This document shows positions 36,221 to 45,810 of a stretch of 47,279 nt of DNA, in pieces (position 1 is the first letter of the stretch; the number at the start of each line of letters is the position of its first letter). Both the position numbers and the translations under genes were made by a program. The DNA comes from Spirochaetota bacterium (GTDB taxonomy: Bacteria; Spirochaetota; Spirochaetia; SPDA01; JAJSAL01), in contig JAJSAL010000104.1 of the NCBI GenBank assembly GCA_024274705.1, forward strand, positions 1 through 47,279. Direction: 5' to 3'. The notes below the pieces were generated by a model. That model was given only the letters and a program-made list of their open reading frames with translations. It was not told the origin of the DNA and did not search any database.

Positions 36221-38182
36221 TTGGCAGAGGAAGAAAAGGAAAAGCGGGACGACGGATGTGAGAAACAGGAGGATGGTACATCCGGAAAGCACTTCTGGAA
36301 AAAGGATGATAAAGAGTGCGGACCGAAAAGCCATCAGCCCCTTTTTGATTTCAACAGGGGCCAATTCCGTTTTTCCATTTGGTTCTTTATTGCCAGTCTC
36401 ATGGCGATCATGTTATTCAATTCTCTCTATGTCCGGGACAAGCTGCCGACGGAACAGCTCATCGAATACAGCGAGTTTAAACGCAAGATAACAAACGATG
36501 AAATACGGCAGGTTCATCTCGCAGAAAATTTCTACTACGGTTCTCCATACGCTTCCAAGGATGAAGCACCGGGGGAAAACCAGGTGTTGTATAAAACGGT
36601 TCCTGTAGACGATCCCAGCCTGATCAAACTGATGGATGAGAAGGGAGTATCCTATTACGCAGTTCGGCAGAACAGCCCGGTTATCCTGGGCTTCATCCTC
36701 AACTGGCTCTTTCCGTTTGCTATTCTCTTCCTCATCTGGCGGGTACTGTTCAAAAAGATGGGCAACATGGGGTCCAGTGTAATGCAGTTCGGGAAAAACA
36801 AGGCGCTCATCGTCGCAGAAGGGAATACGGGGATCACTTTCGAAGACGTAGCAGGGGCCGATGAGGCCAAGGAAGAACTGCTGGAAGTCGTCGATTTCCT
36901 GAAGCTGCCGAAAAAATACCTGGATATCGGAGGAAAGATACCGAAGGGTGTTCTCTTAATCGGTGCACCTGGTACAGGGAAAACCCTTCTTGCCAGGGCG
37001 GTTGCAGGGGAAGGACATGTTCCCTTTTTCCGGATGAGCGGGGCCGATTTTGTTGAAATGTTTGTCGGAGTAGGCGCCGCCCGGGTCCGTGATTTGTTCA
37101 AGCAGGCAAGGGAAAAAGCACCGTGCATCATCTTCATCGACGAACTCGATGCCATCGGGAAAAGCCGGATCACCAGTGTCTCCGGCAATGATGAACGGGA
37201 ACAAACGCTGAACCAGCTCCTGGTGGAAATGGATGGTTTCGATTCGACGAACGGTATTATCCTCCTTGCTGCGACTAACCGGCCGGAAGTACTCGATCCT
37301 GCCCTGTTACGGCCAGGCAGATTCGACAGGCAGGTACTGGTCGATAAACCGGATCTTCACGGCAGGGAAGCAATCCTGAAGATCCACTCGAAAGAGGTAA
37401 AGCTCGGAGAAGATGTAGACCTCCATAGTGTTGCAAAGGCTACACCGGGTTTTGTCGGTGCTGATCTCGCCAATGTTGTCAATGAAGCAGCACTGCTGGC
37501 GGTGCGTGAAGGCCGTAAAGTAGTGACACAAAATGATTTCTTCGAGGCTATAGAGAAAGCCGTTGCGGGTCTTAAAAAGAAAAACAAACTGATCAGTCAG
37601 AAGGAAAGAAAAATCGTGGCCTATCACGAAACGGGCCACGCATTAACCGCCGCATTTACCGGGGGATCGGACCCTGTTCAGAAAATCTCCATTGTACCCA
37701 GGGGTATCGGGGCTTTAGGATATACCTTGCAGACACCTACTGAAGACAGGTATCTCATGACTCAGGAAGAACTGTTAGGTAAAATAGATGTCCTCCTAGG
37801 TGGACGGGCGGCAGAAAAGATCATATTCGACAGTGTTTCTACAGGTGCGGCGAATGATCTGACCAGGGCATCCGACATAGCACAGAAAATGATCACCGAA
37901 TACGGTATGAGTGAAAAATTCTATAACGTGGTACTGTCAAAAAGGGGCACTCCCTTCCTGGGAGAGGTGTCTCAGCCCGGACAACTTTCCAGGGAGTATT
38001 CCGAGTTCACCCAGCAGTACGTGGACGAAGAAGTCGCCAGGATAATAGGATCCCGGTATAATGGTGTTCTCTCGCTCCTCACCTCAAAACTGAATCTTCT
38101 GGAAACAGTGAGCAAAAAGCTTCTGGATCAGGAAACGATAGAAGAGCATGAGTTCCGGAACATCCTTTCAGAGGCCCTTTAA
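36221..38182 (+). CDS. ftsH: ATP-dependent zinc metalloprotease FtsH
   Basis: 653 residues from a TTG at 36221, which has GAGGAG 7 bases upstream; a GTG at 36206 is in frame but poorly placed. It is a membrane-anchored AAA+ protease for quality control. A charged, cysteine-containing N-terminal extension of about 45 residues is unusual. Transmembrane helices lie at about 52-70 and 155-178. The AAA core has Walker A GAPGTGKT, Walker [12 protein letters not shown] and the [20 protein letters not shown]; the pore loop is FVEMFVGVG. The protease carries the zinc motif HETGH (about 469-473) and a distal Asp in the [11 protein letters not shown] region. No neighbouring hflK or hflC. A hairpin follows the stop. 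Confidence 0.96.
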   Translation: MAEEEKEKRDDGCEKQEDGTSGKHFWKKDDKECGPKSHQPLFDFNRGQFRFSIWFFIASLMAIMLFNSLYVRDKLPTEQLIEYSEFKRKITNDEIRQVHLAENFYYGSPYASKDEAPGENQVLYKTVPVDDPSLIKLMDEKGVSYYAVRQNSPVILGFILNWLFPFAILFLIWRVLFKKMGNMGSSVMQFGKNKALIVAEGNTGITFEDVAGADEAKEELLEVVDFLKLPKKYLDIGGKIPKGVLLIGAPGTGKTLLARAVAGEGHVPFFRMSGADFVEMFVGVGAARVRDLFKQAREKAPCIIFIDELDAIGKSRITSVSGNDEREQTLNQLLVEMDGFDSTNGIILLAATNRPEVLDPALLRPGRFDRQVLVDKPDLHGREAILKIHSKEVKLGEDVDLHSVAKATPGFVGADLANVVNEAALLAVREGRKVVTQNDFFEAIEKAVAGLKKKNKLISQKERKIVAYHETGHALTAAFTGGSDPVQKISIVPRGIGALGYTLQTPTEDRYLMTQEELLGKIDVLLGGRAAEKIIFDSVSTGAANDLTRASDIAQKMITEYGMSEKFYNVVLSKRGTPFLGEVSQPGQLSREYSEFTQQYVDEEVARIIGSRYNGVLSLLTSKLNLLETVSKKLLDQETIEEHEFRNILSEAL

Positions 38183-38187
38183 AAGCT

Positions 38188-38226
38188 ATTCCCGGCGAGC
38201 TGATCGGAGATTTTCTGCCCGGGAAT
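38188..38226. terminator. Convergent hairpin after ftsH
   Basis: ATTCCCGG (38188-38195) and CCGGGAAT (38219-38226) form an 8-bp stem with a 23-base loop between the convergent ftsH and PilZ stops. It has no T-tract. Confidence 0.35.
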
Positions 38227-38228
38227 CG

Positions 38229-38582
38229 TCAATCTGCCAGGAAAGAAAGTTCTTCTTCGATTTTCGAAGGGTCCGCCGTATTCAGCTCCAGAAGCCGGCG
38301 GAGATGAATCATGCTTTCCGCATCGATCCTGGTGAATTTAACACCCACTTCATCCCCGTCTACATGGACGACAACGCCTTCCGCCTGAATTACTATCATG
38401 CTCCCTGAAAGAGGGACGGAAAGTACGGCTTCAGTACCGGAGGAAACGGTATGATCACCGGGAATCACAAGAAGTGCTCCTTTCAGCGAAATATTCCGAA
38501 CCCCCAGGTCATACTCTTCTTCCCTAACCGAAAGCTTTCCACGGGTTATAAATTCTGCTCTTATGAATTTTCTTTTTTCCAT
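38229..38582 (-). CDS. PilZ-domain protein (c-di-GMP receptor)
   Basis: 117 residues from the ATG at 38582 (MEKRKFIRAEF); an extension to 38642 is not family-like. Both c-di-GMP-binding motifs are present: RxxxR in RKFIRAEF and (D/N)xSxxG in RNISLKG. The rest follows the PilZ beta-barrel (VQAEGVVVHVDGDEVGVKF-like end). A stand-alone PilZ protein normally links c-di-GMP level to motility or surface behaviour. No diguanylate cyclase lies in the window. Monocistronic as far as can be seen. Confidence 0.88.
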   Translation of the reverse strand: MEKRKFIRAEFITRGKLSVREEEYDLGVRNISLKGALLVIPGDHTVSSGTEAVLSVPLSGSMIVIQAEGVVVHVDGDEVGVKFTRIDAESMIHLRRLLELNTADPSKIEEELSFLAD

Positions 38583-38678
38583 TGCCTGTCTCAATGGTAC
38601 TACACATCTACTGCTGACTGCAACTACATCATGGCTGAGCATCCTGATCAGCCATATTTTACGGGGATCGGAACGATG

Positions 38679-39968
38679 TCAGGCTGAGAAGGAAAGGATA
38701 AACCCGGCAAATACTTCTGTCAGAGCAAACACATCTTCCAGGGAGACCCACTCGTCGGATCCGTGGAGATTGTCTCCGGAAGGTCCGAGAATGACAACGG
38801 GGATTCCACCGGGATCCCCATATACGGCCATATCACACGAAAACGGAGCACCGGCTATCTTCGGCTTCAGTCCAAGAACATCCTCATAGATGTTGCTTAA
38901 TACCTGGATATCCTGATTCATACTCCCGGTCTCCCAAGGTCTGATGAAATGATATTCCTTTTCGACGGAGAGATTGAAACGGGATATATCCCCGTCCTCT
39001 GCCCTGACACTTTCCCAGAAAGATGTAACATCCCTGAAAAACGGCTCTTCTTCCGCACCGGGATAACACCAGACGATCCAGGAAAGTTTTGTTACCTGGG
39101 GCGTTCCCATCTGGAGGGATGTACCCGGAGTGGTAGAATCTATATTCCACAGCATGGTCTTCAACTCTTTTCCGGAACCTGTAAAAAGAGGATGGCTGTG
39201 CCTGGATATCCATTCTTCAGACCAGGATTCAAAGTGCCTGATCACCCGGGCGGCGCCGGAAATAGGGTTCGCGATGTCGTACCCTGTGAAAGGCATGCCT
39301 GCATTGCCCTCGAGGGTAATGGAACCGAGGAATGCACCTAAGCATGCCGGACACAATTCCATACACGACGGTTCGGTGAGCACGGCGAAATCGGTATTGT
39401 ACCCTTTAAGCCTGGCAGCGAGGGTACCGTTACCACCGGCAAACTCCTCATCCACCAGGGCCTCCCATATGATATCACCGGAAGGCCGGAATCCCAGTTC
39501 CTTCAGCACCTTTACAGCCCAGAATGCAGCTGCCATTCCTCCCTTCATATCCGCCGAACCCCGGCCGTAGAGCCGGCCGTCCTTCTCCAGGGGATCGTAG
39601 GGCCTGCAGACTTCCCAGTTATCCGGTTCAAAAGGGGCAACATCGGTATGTCCGCTCAGCAGGAGGGAACGGCCGTCTTCTTCCCCCTTCCATACAGCAA
39701 CCAGATTGTCCCTTCCCTCCGGATAGTTCCGGCCTCTAAGCCAGGCCGGGTGGCCGGTAATTCCTTCCACGGATTCGGGGGAAAAGCGGTGGGTGATCAA
39801 ACCTTCTTTCCTGCATTCCTGTTCAAGAAAATCCTGGGCGTCCTTCTCGTATCCGTCAGGCGGCTTGTTCTCACTGGGATAGCGAATAAACTCTTTGAGC
39901 CACGACACGATTTCGGGTTTTCGCTTCTCTACATGATCGTGGATATCGTTGCCCCTCACCGTGTTCAC
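38679..39968 (-). CDS. M20-family zinc hydrolase (ArgE/DapE type)
   Basis: 429 residues. A deacylase or peptidase with two zinc ions, cleaving amide bonds of N-acyl amino acids or similar. The ligands are in place: LLSGHTDVAPF (His plus catalytic Asp), GRGSADMKGG, LVDEEFAGGNGT (catalytic Glu-Glu pair), a Glu in VLTEPSCMEL and the final His in NLHGSDEWV. The start is a GTG overlapping the M24 gene's stop (GTGA), so the two proteins are made together. Last gene of the catabolic operon. The substrate is unknown. Confidence 0.9.
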   Translation of the reverse strand: MNTVRGNDIHDHVEKRKPEIVSWLKEFIRYPSENKPPDGYEKDAQDFLEQECRKEGLITHRFSPESVEGITGHPAWLRGRNYPEGRDNLVAVWKGEEDGRSLLLSGHTDVAPFEPDNWEVCRPYDPLEKDGRLYGRGSADMKGGMAAAFWAVKVLKELGFRPSGDIIWEALVDEEFAGGNGTLAARLKGYNTDFAVLTEPSCMELCPACLGAFLGSITLEGNAGMPFTGYDIANPISGAARVIRHFESWSEEWISRHSHPLFTGSGKELKTMLWNIDSTTPGTSLQMGTPQVTKLSWIVWCYPGAEEEPFFRDVTSFWESVRAEDGDISRFNLSVEKEYHFIRPWETGSMNQDIQVLSNIYEDVLGLKPKIAGAPFSCDMAVYGDPGGIPVVILGPSGDNLHGSDEWVSLEDVFALTEVFAGFILSFSA

Positions 39969-41131
39969 AGGCAGATCGATTCCCTCCTATAACAGGTGAG
40001 TTCTTTAAGTCCGTCTTCTGTCACCAGTACGCCGTCTTCGAACCTTAAACCTGCGGTCCCATCGGTGAGCCAGATATCGATATTGAAAAGCATGCCCGGC
40101 TGGATGATGAAATTCGATTGTTCAGCCAGCCATAACCCCTCCACCTCGGAACTACCGGTCCCGTGGGCCGGACCGTACAGGGTGAACTCCTGGAAGCCGT
40201 ACTTGGAAAGGATGTTATGATATCCCTGAAACACCTCTTTAGACACCACCCCGGGGCGTATTGCTCCAAGCGCATAGTCCATGGCTTCCAGCGCAACATC
40301 GATCAGCTTTCCGGCACCGGAAGGTATGGTTCCGATAGCGAAGGGTCTGCACATATTACCACAGTACCCCATGTATTTAGTACCGAAGGTGAACTGGACC
40401 AGTTCATTTTTTTCGATTTTACGATCCGTCGAACGGCACAGGCTCAAAGGAGTATTCGGCCCGGAACACACCCAGGCAGGATAGGGCATTCCCTCCGCAC
40501 CCAGTTCCAGCATTTTCCGGCGGGCTAGGGATTCCAACTCCCATTCCCGCATTCCGGGTTCAACAGATTCCAGGGCTGTTTTCATCGCTTCTTCGGTAAT
40601 CCTGTACGTCTCAATCACGAATGGAATCTCTTCCTTTTCCTTGATCATCTGTATGCGGAGAAGCAGGTCATCGGCAGGAATATATTCCGCACCGGGAGCA
40701 CCTTTCTTCAGATCTTCGAAGAGCACATGGGGAAAAATATTCCAGTTTCCCACACCTACCCGCTTAGGAACCCTGCCGCAGACGTCAGGAAGTATGTGCT
40801 GAAAGCTTTCTCCTTTTACTTCCGGAACCCAGTCCGGAGCTGATGTTTCCACCAGGAGGGGATTGATCCGGATCGCTTTGATACCGGAAAAACGTTTGGC
40901 GAAATCGTAGGATTCCGGGCCGCCGGTTACCAGGACAGCCTCTCCTTCCGCGGGCACGACAACACAGTCAAAATCGAAAAAAGGCCAGAACCCGGAAAGA
41001 TACCTGCTGGTTGCAGATTCACACTCGCTGCTGTACCCGATAAAAACATCGAGTTCCTCCTCCGCGAGGATACTCTGAAGCCGGCTTATCCGTTTCGCAT
41101 ACGTTTCGGATCCCAGGGGTTCCAATCTCAC
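39965..41131 (-). CDS. M24-fold hydrolase without the usual metal ligands
   Basis: 388 residues from a GTG at 41131 with GGAGG 8 bases upstream; a TTG at 41167 would overlap the previous gene. It has the pita-bread fold of Xaa-Pro peptidases: a creatinase-like N-domain (RISRLQSILAEEELDVFIGYS) and a catalytic domain with AHGTGSSEVEG and LRFEDGVLV. The two Asp ligands of classic enzymes, normally in a D-x-G...D block, are replaced (VQFTFGTKYMGYCGNMCRPF, about 245-264), and the first Glu region reads FNIDIW. This fits metal-independent members such as creatinase or ectoine hydrolase, which cut C-N bonds. Coupled to the M20 gene. Confidence 0.85.
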   Translation of the reverse strand: MRLEPLGSETYAKRISRLQSILAEEELDVFIGYSSECESATSRYLSGFWPFFDFDCVVVPAEGEAVLVTGGPESYDFAKRFSGIKAIRINPLLVETSAPDWVPEVKGESFQHILPDVCGRVPKRVGVGNWNIFPHVLFEDLKKGAPGAEYIPADDLLLRIQMIKEKEEIPFVIETYRITEEAMKTALESVEPGMREWELESLARRKMLELGAEGMPYPAWVCSGPNTPLSLCRSTDRKIEKNELVQFTFGTKYMGYCGNMCRPFAIGTIPSGAGKLIDVALEAMDYALGAIRPGVVSKEVFQGYHNILSKYGFQEFTLYGPAHGTGSSEVEGLWLAEQSNFIIQPGMLFNIDIWLTDGTAGLRFEDGVLVTEDGLKELTCYRRESICL

Positions 41132-41156
41132 GGTTATATTCCTCCTTATCCTTTGT

Positions 41157-42191
41157 TTAGTAGCCAAACTCGCTTAACAGAACGGGTTTTCCGGTTTCTG
41201 CGGATTTATCTGCCGCAAAAATAACCCGGTGTGTTTCAAAAGCGCTTTTCAGATTATTGAGAGGTTCTTTATCGTTGTCGAGACAGTCTGCAAAGTGAGA
41301 AAAGACAAGCTTGAAAGGATGGTGGGCTACATCTCCGCTGTCTATGAGCTGAACATCCAGGGTCGCCCAGTCGAGAAGACCGTCGATTTTCTTACTGAAA
41401 AACTTTTCATTTTTAATCGAACCATGAGAACCAACCATGTTCATGTTGAATACGTAGGGCTGCATGCAGTCTGTTACAGAAGCGCATTTTCCTATCAGCC
41501 TGCTGTTCTTGAATTTCAGCAGCGTAACTGATGTAGTGTCGTACTCGTAAGGTTTGTATACTTCATGAGGGTTCATCGTGGAATAGGTAAACACCTCCTC
41601 AACTTCCTGGTCCGCAAGATAGAGGAGAACGTCCAGGGCATGACACCCGGCGGTAAGGAGGGAGCTTCCACCCATGTTTTTCTTGACGTTCCATTCGAAT
41701 TGACCGTACCATGGGCCGATCCCATGGAAATAATCGCATTCCGTGAAGTAGAGATCGCCGATGAGTCCCTGGTCCATGATTGATTTCATAGCCAGCGTGA
41801 CGGACATGAACCGGACTTCCATACACACACTTGTTTTTACGCCTGCTTTTTCAACAGCATGGAGCATCTTCACCGTATCTTCGTAGTGAATCCCGATGGG
41901 CTTCTCTATGATCAGGTGCTTCCCTGCCTGGGCGGCTTTAATCGCCTGTTCCGGGTGATACGGATGGGGTGTGCAGATATCGACAACATCGATCTCCTTA
42001 TCCGCCAGGAATTGGTCATAATCATTGTAGATCGTGACATCCACACCATACTGCTCTTTGATCTGCTTAGGATCGAGATCCCGCCGGGACATGATCGCCA
42101 CAGGTTCAAAACTGTCCATCTCATTGAAATTTATCATGTGAGAACCGGCTACCCAGCCGAATCCGACGATACCAACTCTGTACGTTGCCAT
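41157..42191 (-). CDS. Gfo/Idh/MocA-family oxidoreductase
   Basis: 344 residues. NAD(P)-dependent dehydrogenase of sugars, inositols or related compounds. The Rossmann start is VGIVGFGWVAGSHMINF, the EKP motif (catalytic lysine) is IIEKPIGIHYEDT, and the family helix with conserved His is GGSSLLTAGCHALDVLLYL. The C-terminal beta-sheet domain follows. AAAAGGAGA lies upstream of the ATG. It lies between the amidohydrolase and M24 genes, so it probably oxidises or reduces an intermediate of the same pathway. Confidence 0.92.
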   Translation of the reverse strand: MATYRVGIVGFGWVAGSHMINFNEMDSFEPVAIMSRRDLDPKQIKEQYGVDVTIYNDYDQFLADKEIDVVDICTPHPYHPEQAIKAAQAGKHLIIEKPIGIHYEDTVKMLHAVEKAGVKTSVCMEVRFMSVTLAMKSIMDQGLIGDLYFTECDYFHGIGPWYGQFEWNVKKNMGGSSLLTAGCHALDVLLYLADQEVEEVFTYSTMNPHEVYKPYEYDTTSVTLLKFKNSRLIGKCASVTDCMQPYVFNMNMVGSHGSIKNEKFFSKKIDGLLDWATLDVQLIDSGDVAHHPFKLVFSHFADCLDNDKEPLNNLKSAFETHRVIFAADKSAETGKPVLLSEFGY

Positions 42192-42283
42192 TTTATTCTC
42201 CTTTTATTCACCGGCATCGCGGTTTTCCCGCATGCCGTTAATGGTAAGATGAGAAAGCACCTTTTAATCTTTTCTCATATTTT

Positions 42284-43585
42284 CTATAACCCATAAACCT
42301 TTTTTGGATTCAAATAAAGTATTTTCTCGGCAAAATCTATAGATTCCTCAAAAGTAAAATATTTCTGTTCGATTTTTCTATAAAGCAGCTCCGTAATGGA
42401 TCGCCTGGCCAGTTTCTGACTTCCGTACAAACCTTCCACAAACATATAATCTCCTCCAAAACCAAAAATTTTATTGGAAGGAATTATTTCGATAAGCCGG
42501 TTTAGGATATCTTTGTAAAGAGAAGCAGAGATACCGACAATCCAGCACATATTAAAATATACATTAGGAAATTGCTTACAAACAGCAATAAGCTGGTCAG
42601 AGTAGGGATACCCTGCATGAAAAATATCAAACTTACATTTCTTATATTTAAAAAATAAATTTGTGAGGTAGACAGGATTTGAATTGGATACATCATTGTA
42701 GAGAAGTTCAAATATACCGGTATGAATCTGGACCGGTAGATCATGTTCAACAGCTTTTTGGATTATATAGTGGACCATATAATCCTGTAAAGGTTTTAAT
42801 TCATCCTTAGAGAGGAAGTCCTTTTTCTCCAGGAAACCATAACTTTTAAGTTTGAATAAACCCGAAAAGACTTTATCGGCTTCTTCAAAAGTTGTCTCTT
42901 CGAATTGCAGGGATCTCATATAGGCTATGGTAGTTTTAACTGCCTTATAACCGGTTTCATCTTTCTCCGCAAATATACCGTCAATAGCACCGAGCAAATC
43001 CTGCAGTTTATATATATTAATATTAAATCTCTTTTCCCATTCCAGGATATCCTCCCGGCAGCAGGTACAAATAATCTCATCCAGATTTATTACCGGCCTA
43101 ATATCTTCCCTATCCAATACCGTATTATACGCTTGCGGTATATTTTCCAGGTGATTCAACACCATCTTTATATTGCTTTTATCTTTTATTACACGGTCAT
43201 ACCAGTTAACATCCCTGGTTTTCCGGATCTTTTCAGAAAGTTCTATAAAAGTTTTCTCGTTTATATCCTCAAAACCATACAAATCCTTTATTGCTTCCAG
43301 AATCAATTTACAGTAAGAAGTATTTTTAATATTGGGCCAGTGTTTTGAAAAACAACTCCATTTTTTTTGTACATCTGTTTTTGGATCTTGAAAGATGACG
43401 AATTCTTCTTCTGTCAACCCTGAGGTTAAAAGATCGGTACCGGCATACTGCATAAAGAACAAAGAAAAATCAAGATTAGATTCCCGCCTGTCTTTCTCAT
43501 CTAAAAGATGTTCATGCGTATCAAATATAGGGAGAGAAAAAACAGCTTCATTTATCTCTTCGTAAAGTTTTTCATCTCTCAACAT
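42284..43585 (-). CDS. Amidohydrolase-like TIM-barrel protein
   Basis: 433 residues. Amidohydrolase_2-like/uronate-isomerase-like fold. The metal motif HxH is in IFDTHEHL (about 20-27), a possible bridging or ligand His is in VQIHTG, another is in FDIFHAGYPYSD, and the late Asp is in FGFGGDYMFVEG. This distribution matches the superfamily but does not tell hydrolase from isomerase. The gene is clearly A+T-richer than those downstream, uses many AAA, ATA and TTT codons, and may have been acquired with the transporter. It follows the permease gene after a 154-base gap that holds no gene. Confidence 0.8.
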   Translation of the reverse strand: MLRDEKLYEEINEAVFSLPIFDTHEHLLDEKDRRESNLDFSLFFMQYAGTDLLTSGLTEEEFVIFQDPKTDVQKKWSCFSKHWPNIKNTSYCKLILEAIKDLYGFEDINEKTFIELSEKIRKTRDVNWYDRVIKDKSNIKMVLNHLENIPQAYNTVLDREDIRPVINLDEIICTCCREDILEWEKRFNINIYKLQDLLGAIDGIFAEKDETGYKAVKTTIAYMRSLQFEETTFEEADKVFSGLFKLKSYGFLEKKDFLSKDELKPLQDYMVHYIIQKAVEHDLPVQIHTGIFELLYNDVSNSNPVYLTNLFFKYKKCKFDIFHAGYPYSDQLIAVCKQFPNVYFNMCWIVGISASLYKDILNRLIEIIPSNKIFGFGGDYMFVEGLYGSQKLARRSITELLYRKIEQKYFTFEESIDFAEKILYLNPKKVYGL

Positions 43586-43739
43586 CCTTACTCTTCCTTT
43601 CTACCTGTTTTATTTTGCCGGAATATAATTCCAAATCTAGCCCGGTAAAACTTGGAGGATTTATCAAAGAAACCTCTTTCCCGTTAATACACAATCTCTT
43701 CATAGTTCAAAACAATAGTTATTCCTGAAGCCGGATCAT

Positions 43740-44597
43740 TTATTCACTCCAGCTTGCCCACTTTTTCCCAACATTCGCCATAATAATCCATATTGATATT
43801 CCTATTGCCGAGACCATAAGAATAACCGCAAAAAAATTAGGCATCCTTGCAAGGGCAGAATAATAAGCTATTTTATGACCTAATCCTGTTTTACCGCCAA
43901 CCATATCCGCACCAACAGCAGTGATAAGACCAAAGATACCTCCGACGAGTAGCCCTACAATAATCATTGGAAGTGCAAGTGGAAAACGGATCTTTCTAAA
44001 TATCTGAAAAGTAGTTGCGCCGTAAGATTTTGCAAGAGCAATTTTAGCTAAATCTGTTTGCCTGAATCCCGTTGTTGCGTTTATCATCACCATTGGACCT
44101 ACAGCTAATGCCACAGCTATTATCCTCGGCCAGATATTGAATCCAAGTCTAAGCATAAGCAGGGGAACTAGTGCAATTGTTGGGGTTGTTATTATTAAAA
44201 TGATATAGGGTGTTATTATTTTCTCTAGATATGGAAGTTGGGTGAGAACAGCCGCTAAAAAAAGCCCGATTGATGCTCCTATAAGGTACCCGGAAACAAG
44301 TTCCGCTAATGTATATAAGAATGCCGGATATACATTTGGAAAAGAAGTAACCATTGCAACGGCAATTGCACTTGGTGTAGGAAAAACAAACTCCGGAATT
44401 TCAAATAGTCTGACAAGAAGCTCCCAGGAACCTAAAACAATAACTGCTACTACTACAATACCCAATACTTGTTTTCGCCCATGTATTTGCACTGCGGACA
44501 CGGTTCCGGAGATATCAAGGCTGCCATGTTTATGATGGGGCTCGCTTTCTTCAAAATCCGGCACTTCATTTCTTAGCTGCTCGTCATAATTACTCAT
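43740..44597 (-). CDS. ABC transporter permease (SsuC/TauC type)
   Basis: 285 residues. Inner-membrane channel of a NitT/TauT-class importer. A 45-residue polar, His-containing N-terminal extension (EEPHHKHG-like) precedes six hydrophobic helices. The ATPase-coupling EAA-like loop is in AKIALAKSYGATTFQIFRKIRFPLALP. AGGAG precedes the ATG. It lies between its ATPase and the amidohydrolase gene. Confidence 0.93.
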   Translation of the reverse strand: MSNYDEQLRNEVPDFEESEPHHKHGSLDISGTVSAVQIHGRKQVLGIVVVAVIVLGSWELLVRLFEIPEFVFPTPSAIAVAMVTSFPNVYPAFLYTLAELVSGYLIGASIGLFLAAVLTQLPYLEKIITPYIILIITTPTIALVPLLMLRLGFNIWPRIIAVALAVGPMVMINATTGFRQTDLAKIALAKSYGATTFQIFRKIRFPLALPMIIVGLLVGGIFGLITAVGADMVGGKTGLGHKIAYYSALARMPNFFAVILMVSAIGISIWIIMANVGKKWASWSE

Positions 44598-44721
44598 ACA
44601 TATGCTCCTATGGTTACTTCATATTTCACTTCTTATTACCTGCATAGCTATTCTGATCCCAGGTTATTATATTTAACATATGAATATAATAAAATACGGT
44701 AATTAGCGATTAATGTATAAG

Positions 44722-45543
44722 CTATGTTACGGTACTGTAAGCCTGGCTCTTATAGCTCCCCTCTTTTTTCTGTGCTTCCACATCATCCACAATTTTTTTC
44801 TTTATTTTTGCTACAATATTAAAAAACTTTGTTTCCATGGTTATACCACTGGGACGCGGTCTTGGCAGATCAATATCGAACACTTCGGAATTGATTGCCG
44901 GCCGTGGAGTCATAACGTATACCTTGTTTGCAAGATAAACAGCTTCCTCTATCCTGTGTGTAACAAAAATTATCGTCTTTTTTGTCTTTTCCCATATTTT
45001 TAAAATAAGTGTATCCATTTCATCCCTTGTATAAGCATCAAGAGCTCCAAATGGTTCATCCATGAGCAGCACCTGAGGGTCTACCGTCAGGGCACGTACA
45101 ATCGAAGCACGCTGCTGCATACCTCCGGAGAGTTCCCTGGGGAAATGCTTTTCGAATCCTGTCAACTCGACACTGTCTATAAGCTCCTGAATCCTTTCTC
45201 CGAACTCCTTGATATTCTTTTTCATAATTTCCAGGGGAAACTGAATATTCTGAACCAAATCCCTCCAGGGAAGAAGGTTGGCCTGCTGAAAAATTATTCC
45301 TACTTCGTTTCTTGGTTTTTCGACTTCTTTTCCCAGTATTAATGCTTTTCCTGACGTAAAAGGATGAAGCCCTGTCAAACCCCAGAGAAGGGTCGTCTTT
45401 CCACAGCCACTTGGTCCAACTATCGCCACGAAGTCTCCTCCTTTTACTTTCATAGAAAAATCTTTTATAGCACGTACTGGTACTTTTTCAGTTGCATAGG
45501 TCTTACTGACAGTTTCTGCAACAACTACATATTCATCGTTCAT
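44722..45543 (-). CDS. ABC transporter ATPase (SsuB/TauB type)
   Basis: 273 residues. Cytoplasmic energy unit of the importer. Walker A GPSGCGKTT, Q-loop IFQQANLLPW, signature LSGGMQQRASIVRAL, Walker B VLLMDEPFGALDA and H-loop FVTHRIEEAVYLA are all intact. The C-terminal 30 residues (VDDVEAQKKEGSYKSQ) are a polar tail. GGAG precedes the ATG. Second gene of the operon, after a 267-base gap from the binding-protein gene. Confidence 0.95.
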   Translation of the reverse strand: MNDEYVVVAETVSKTYATEKVPVRAIKDFSMKVKGGDFVAIVGPSGCGKTTLLWGLTGLHPFTSGKALILGKEVEKPRNEVGIIFQQANLLPWRDLVQNIQFPLEIMKKNIKEFGERIQELIDSVELTGFEKHFPRELSGGMQQRASIVRALTVDPQVLLMDEPFGALDAYTRDEMDTLILKIWEKTKKTIIFVTHRIEEAVYLANKVYVMTPRPAINSEVFDIDLPRPRPSGITMETKFFNIVAKIKKKIVDDVEAQKKEGSYKSQAYSTVT

Positions 45544-45758
45544 AAATACTCCAATAAAAAGCCAACTCAGAACTTAAGAGCCTTGTCTATATTTCCGACA
45601 GCGTCCCCGCTTGCCCTGCATTCATTTTTTAACTTATATAGTACACGGTGAACTGTCCTTTGTACAAAGCCAGTCCTGTGACTTTTTATCATCATTCCTC
45701 CATACCCATAGAGCAGCTAACAACCCACGTTAAACATTCTGAGTTGCTAGCTTACTCA

Positions 45759-45774
45759 TTCCTCTTCAGAGGAA
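45759..45774. repeat. Short hairpin between the binding-protein and ATPase genes
   Basis: TTCCTCT (45759-45765) and AGAGGAA (45768-45774) with a 2-base gap. It lies in the 267-base gap (45544-45810), which otherwise holds no gene I can support. It could stabilise the 3' end of the binding-protein mRNA and give it higher yield than the downstream genes. Confidence 0.4.
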
Positions 45775-45810
45775 GTTAATAGATAATGATTTCAATAGTG
45801 TGGTTAATTT

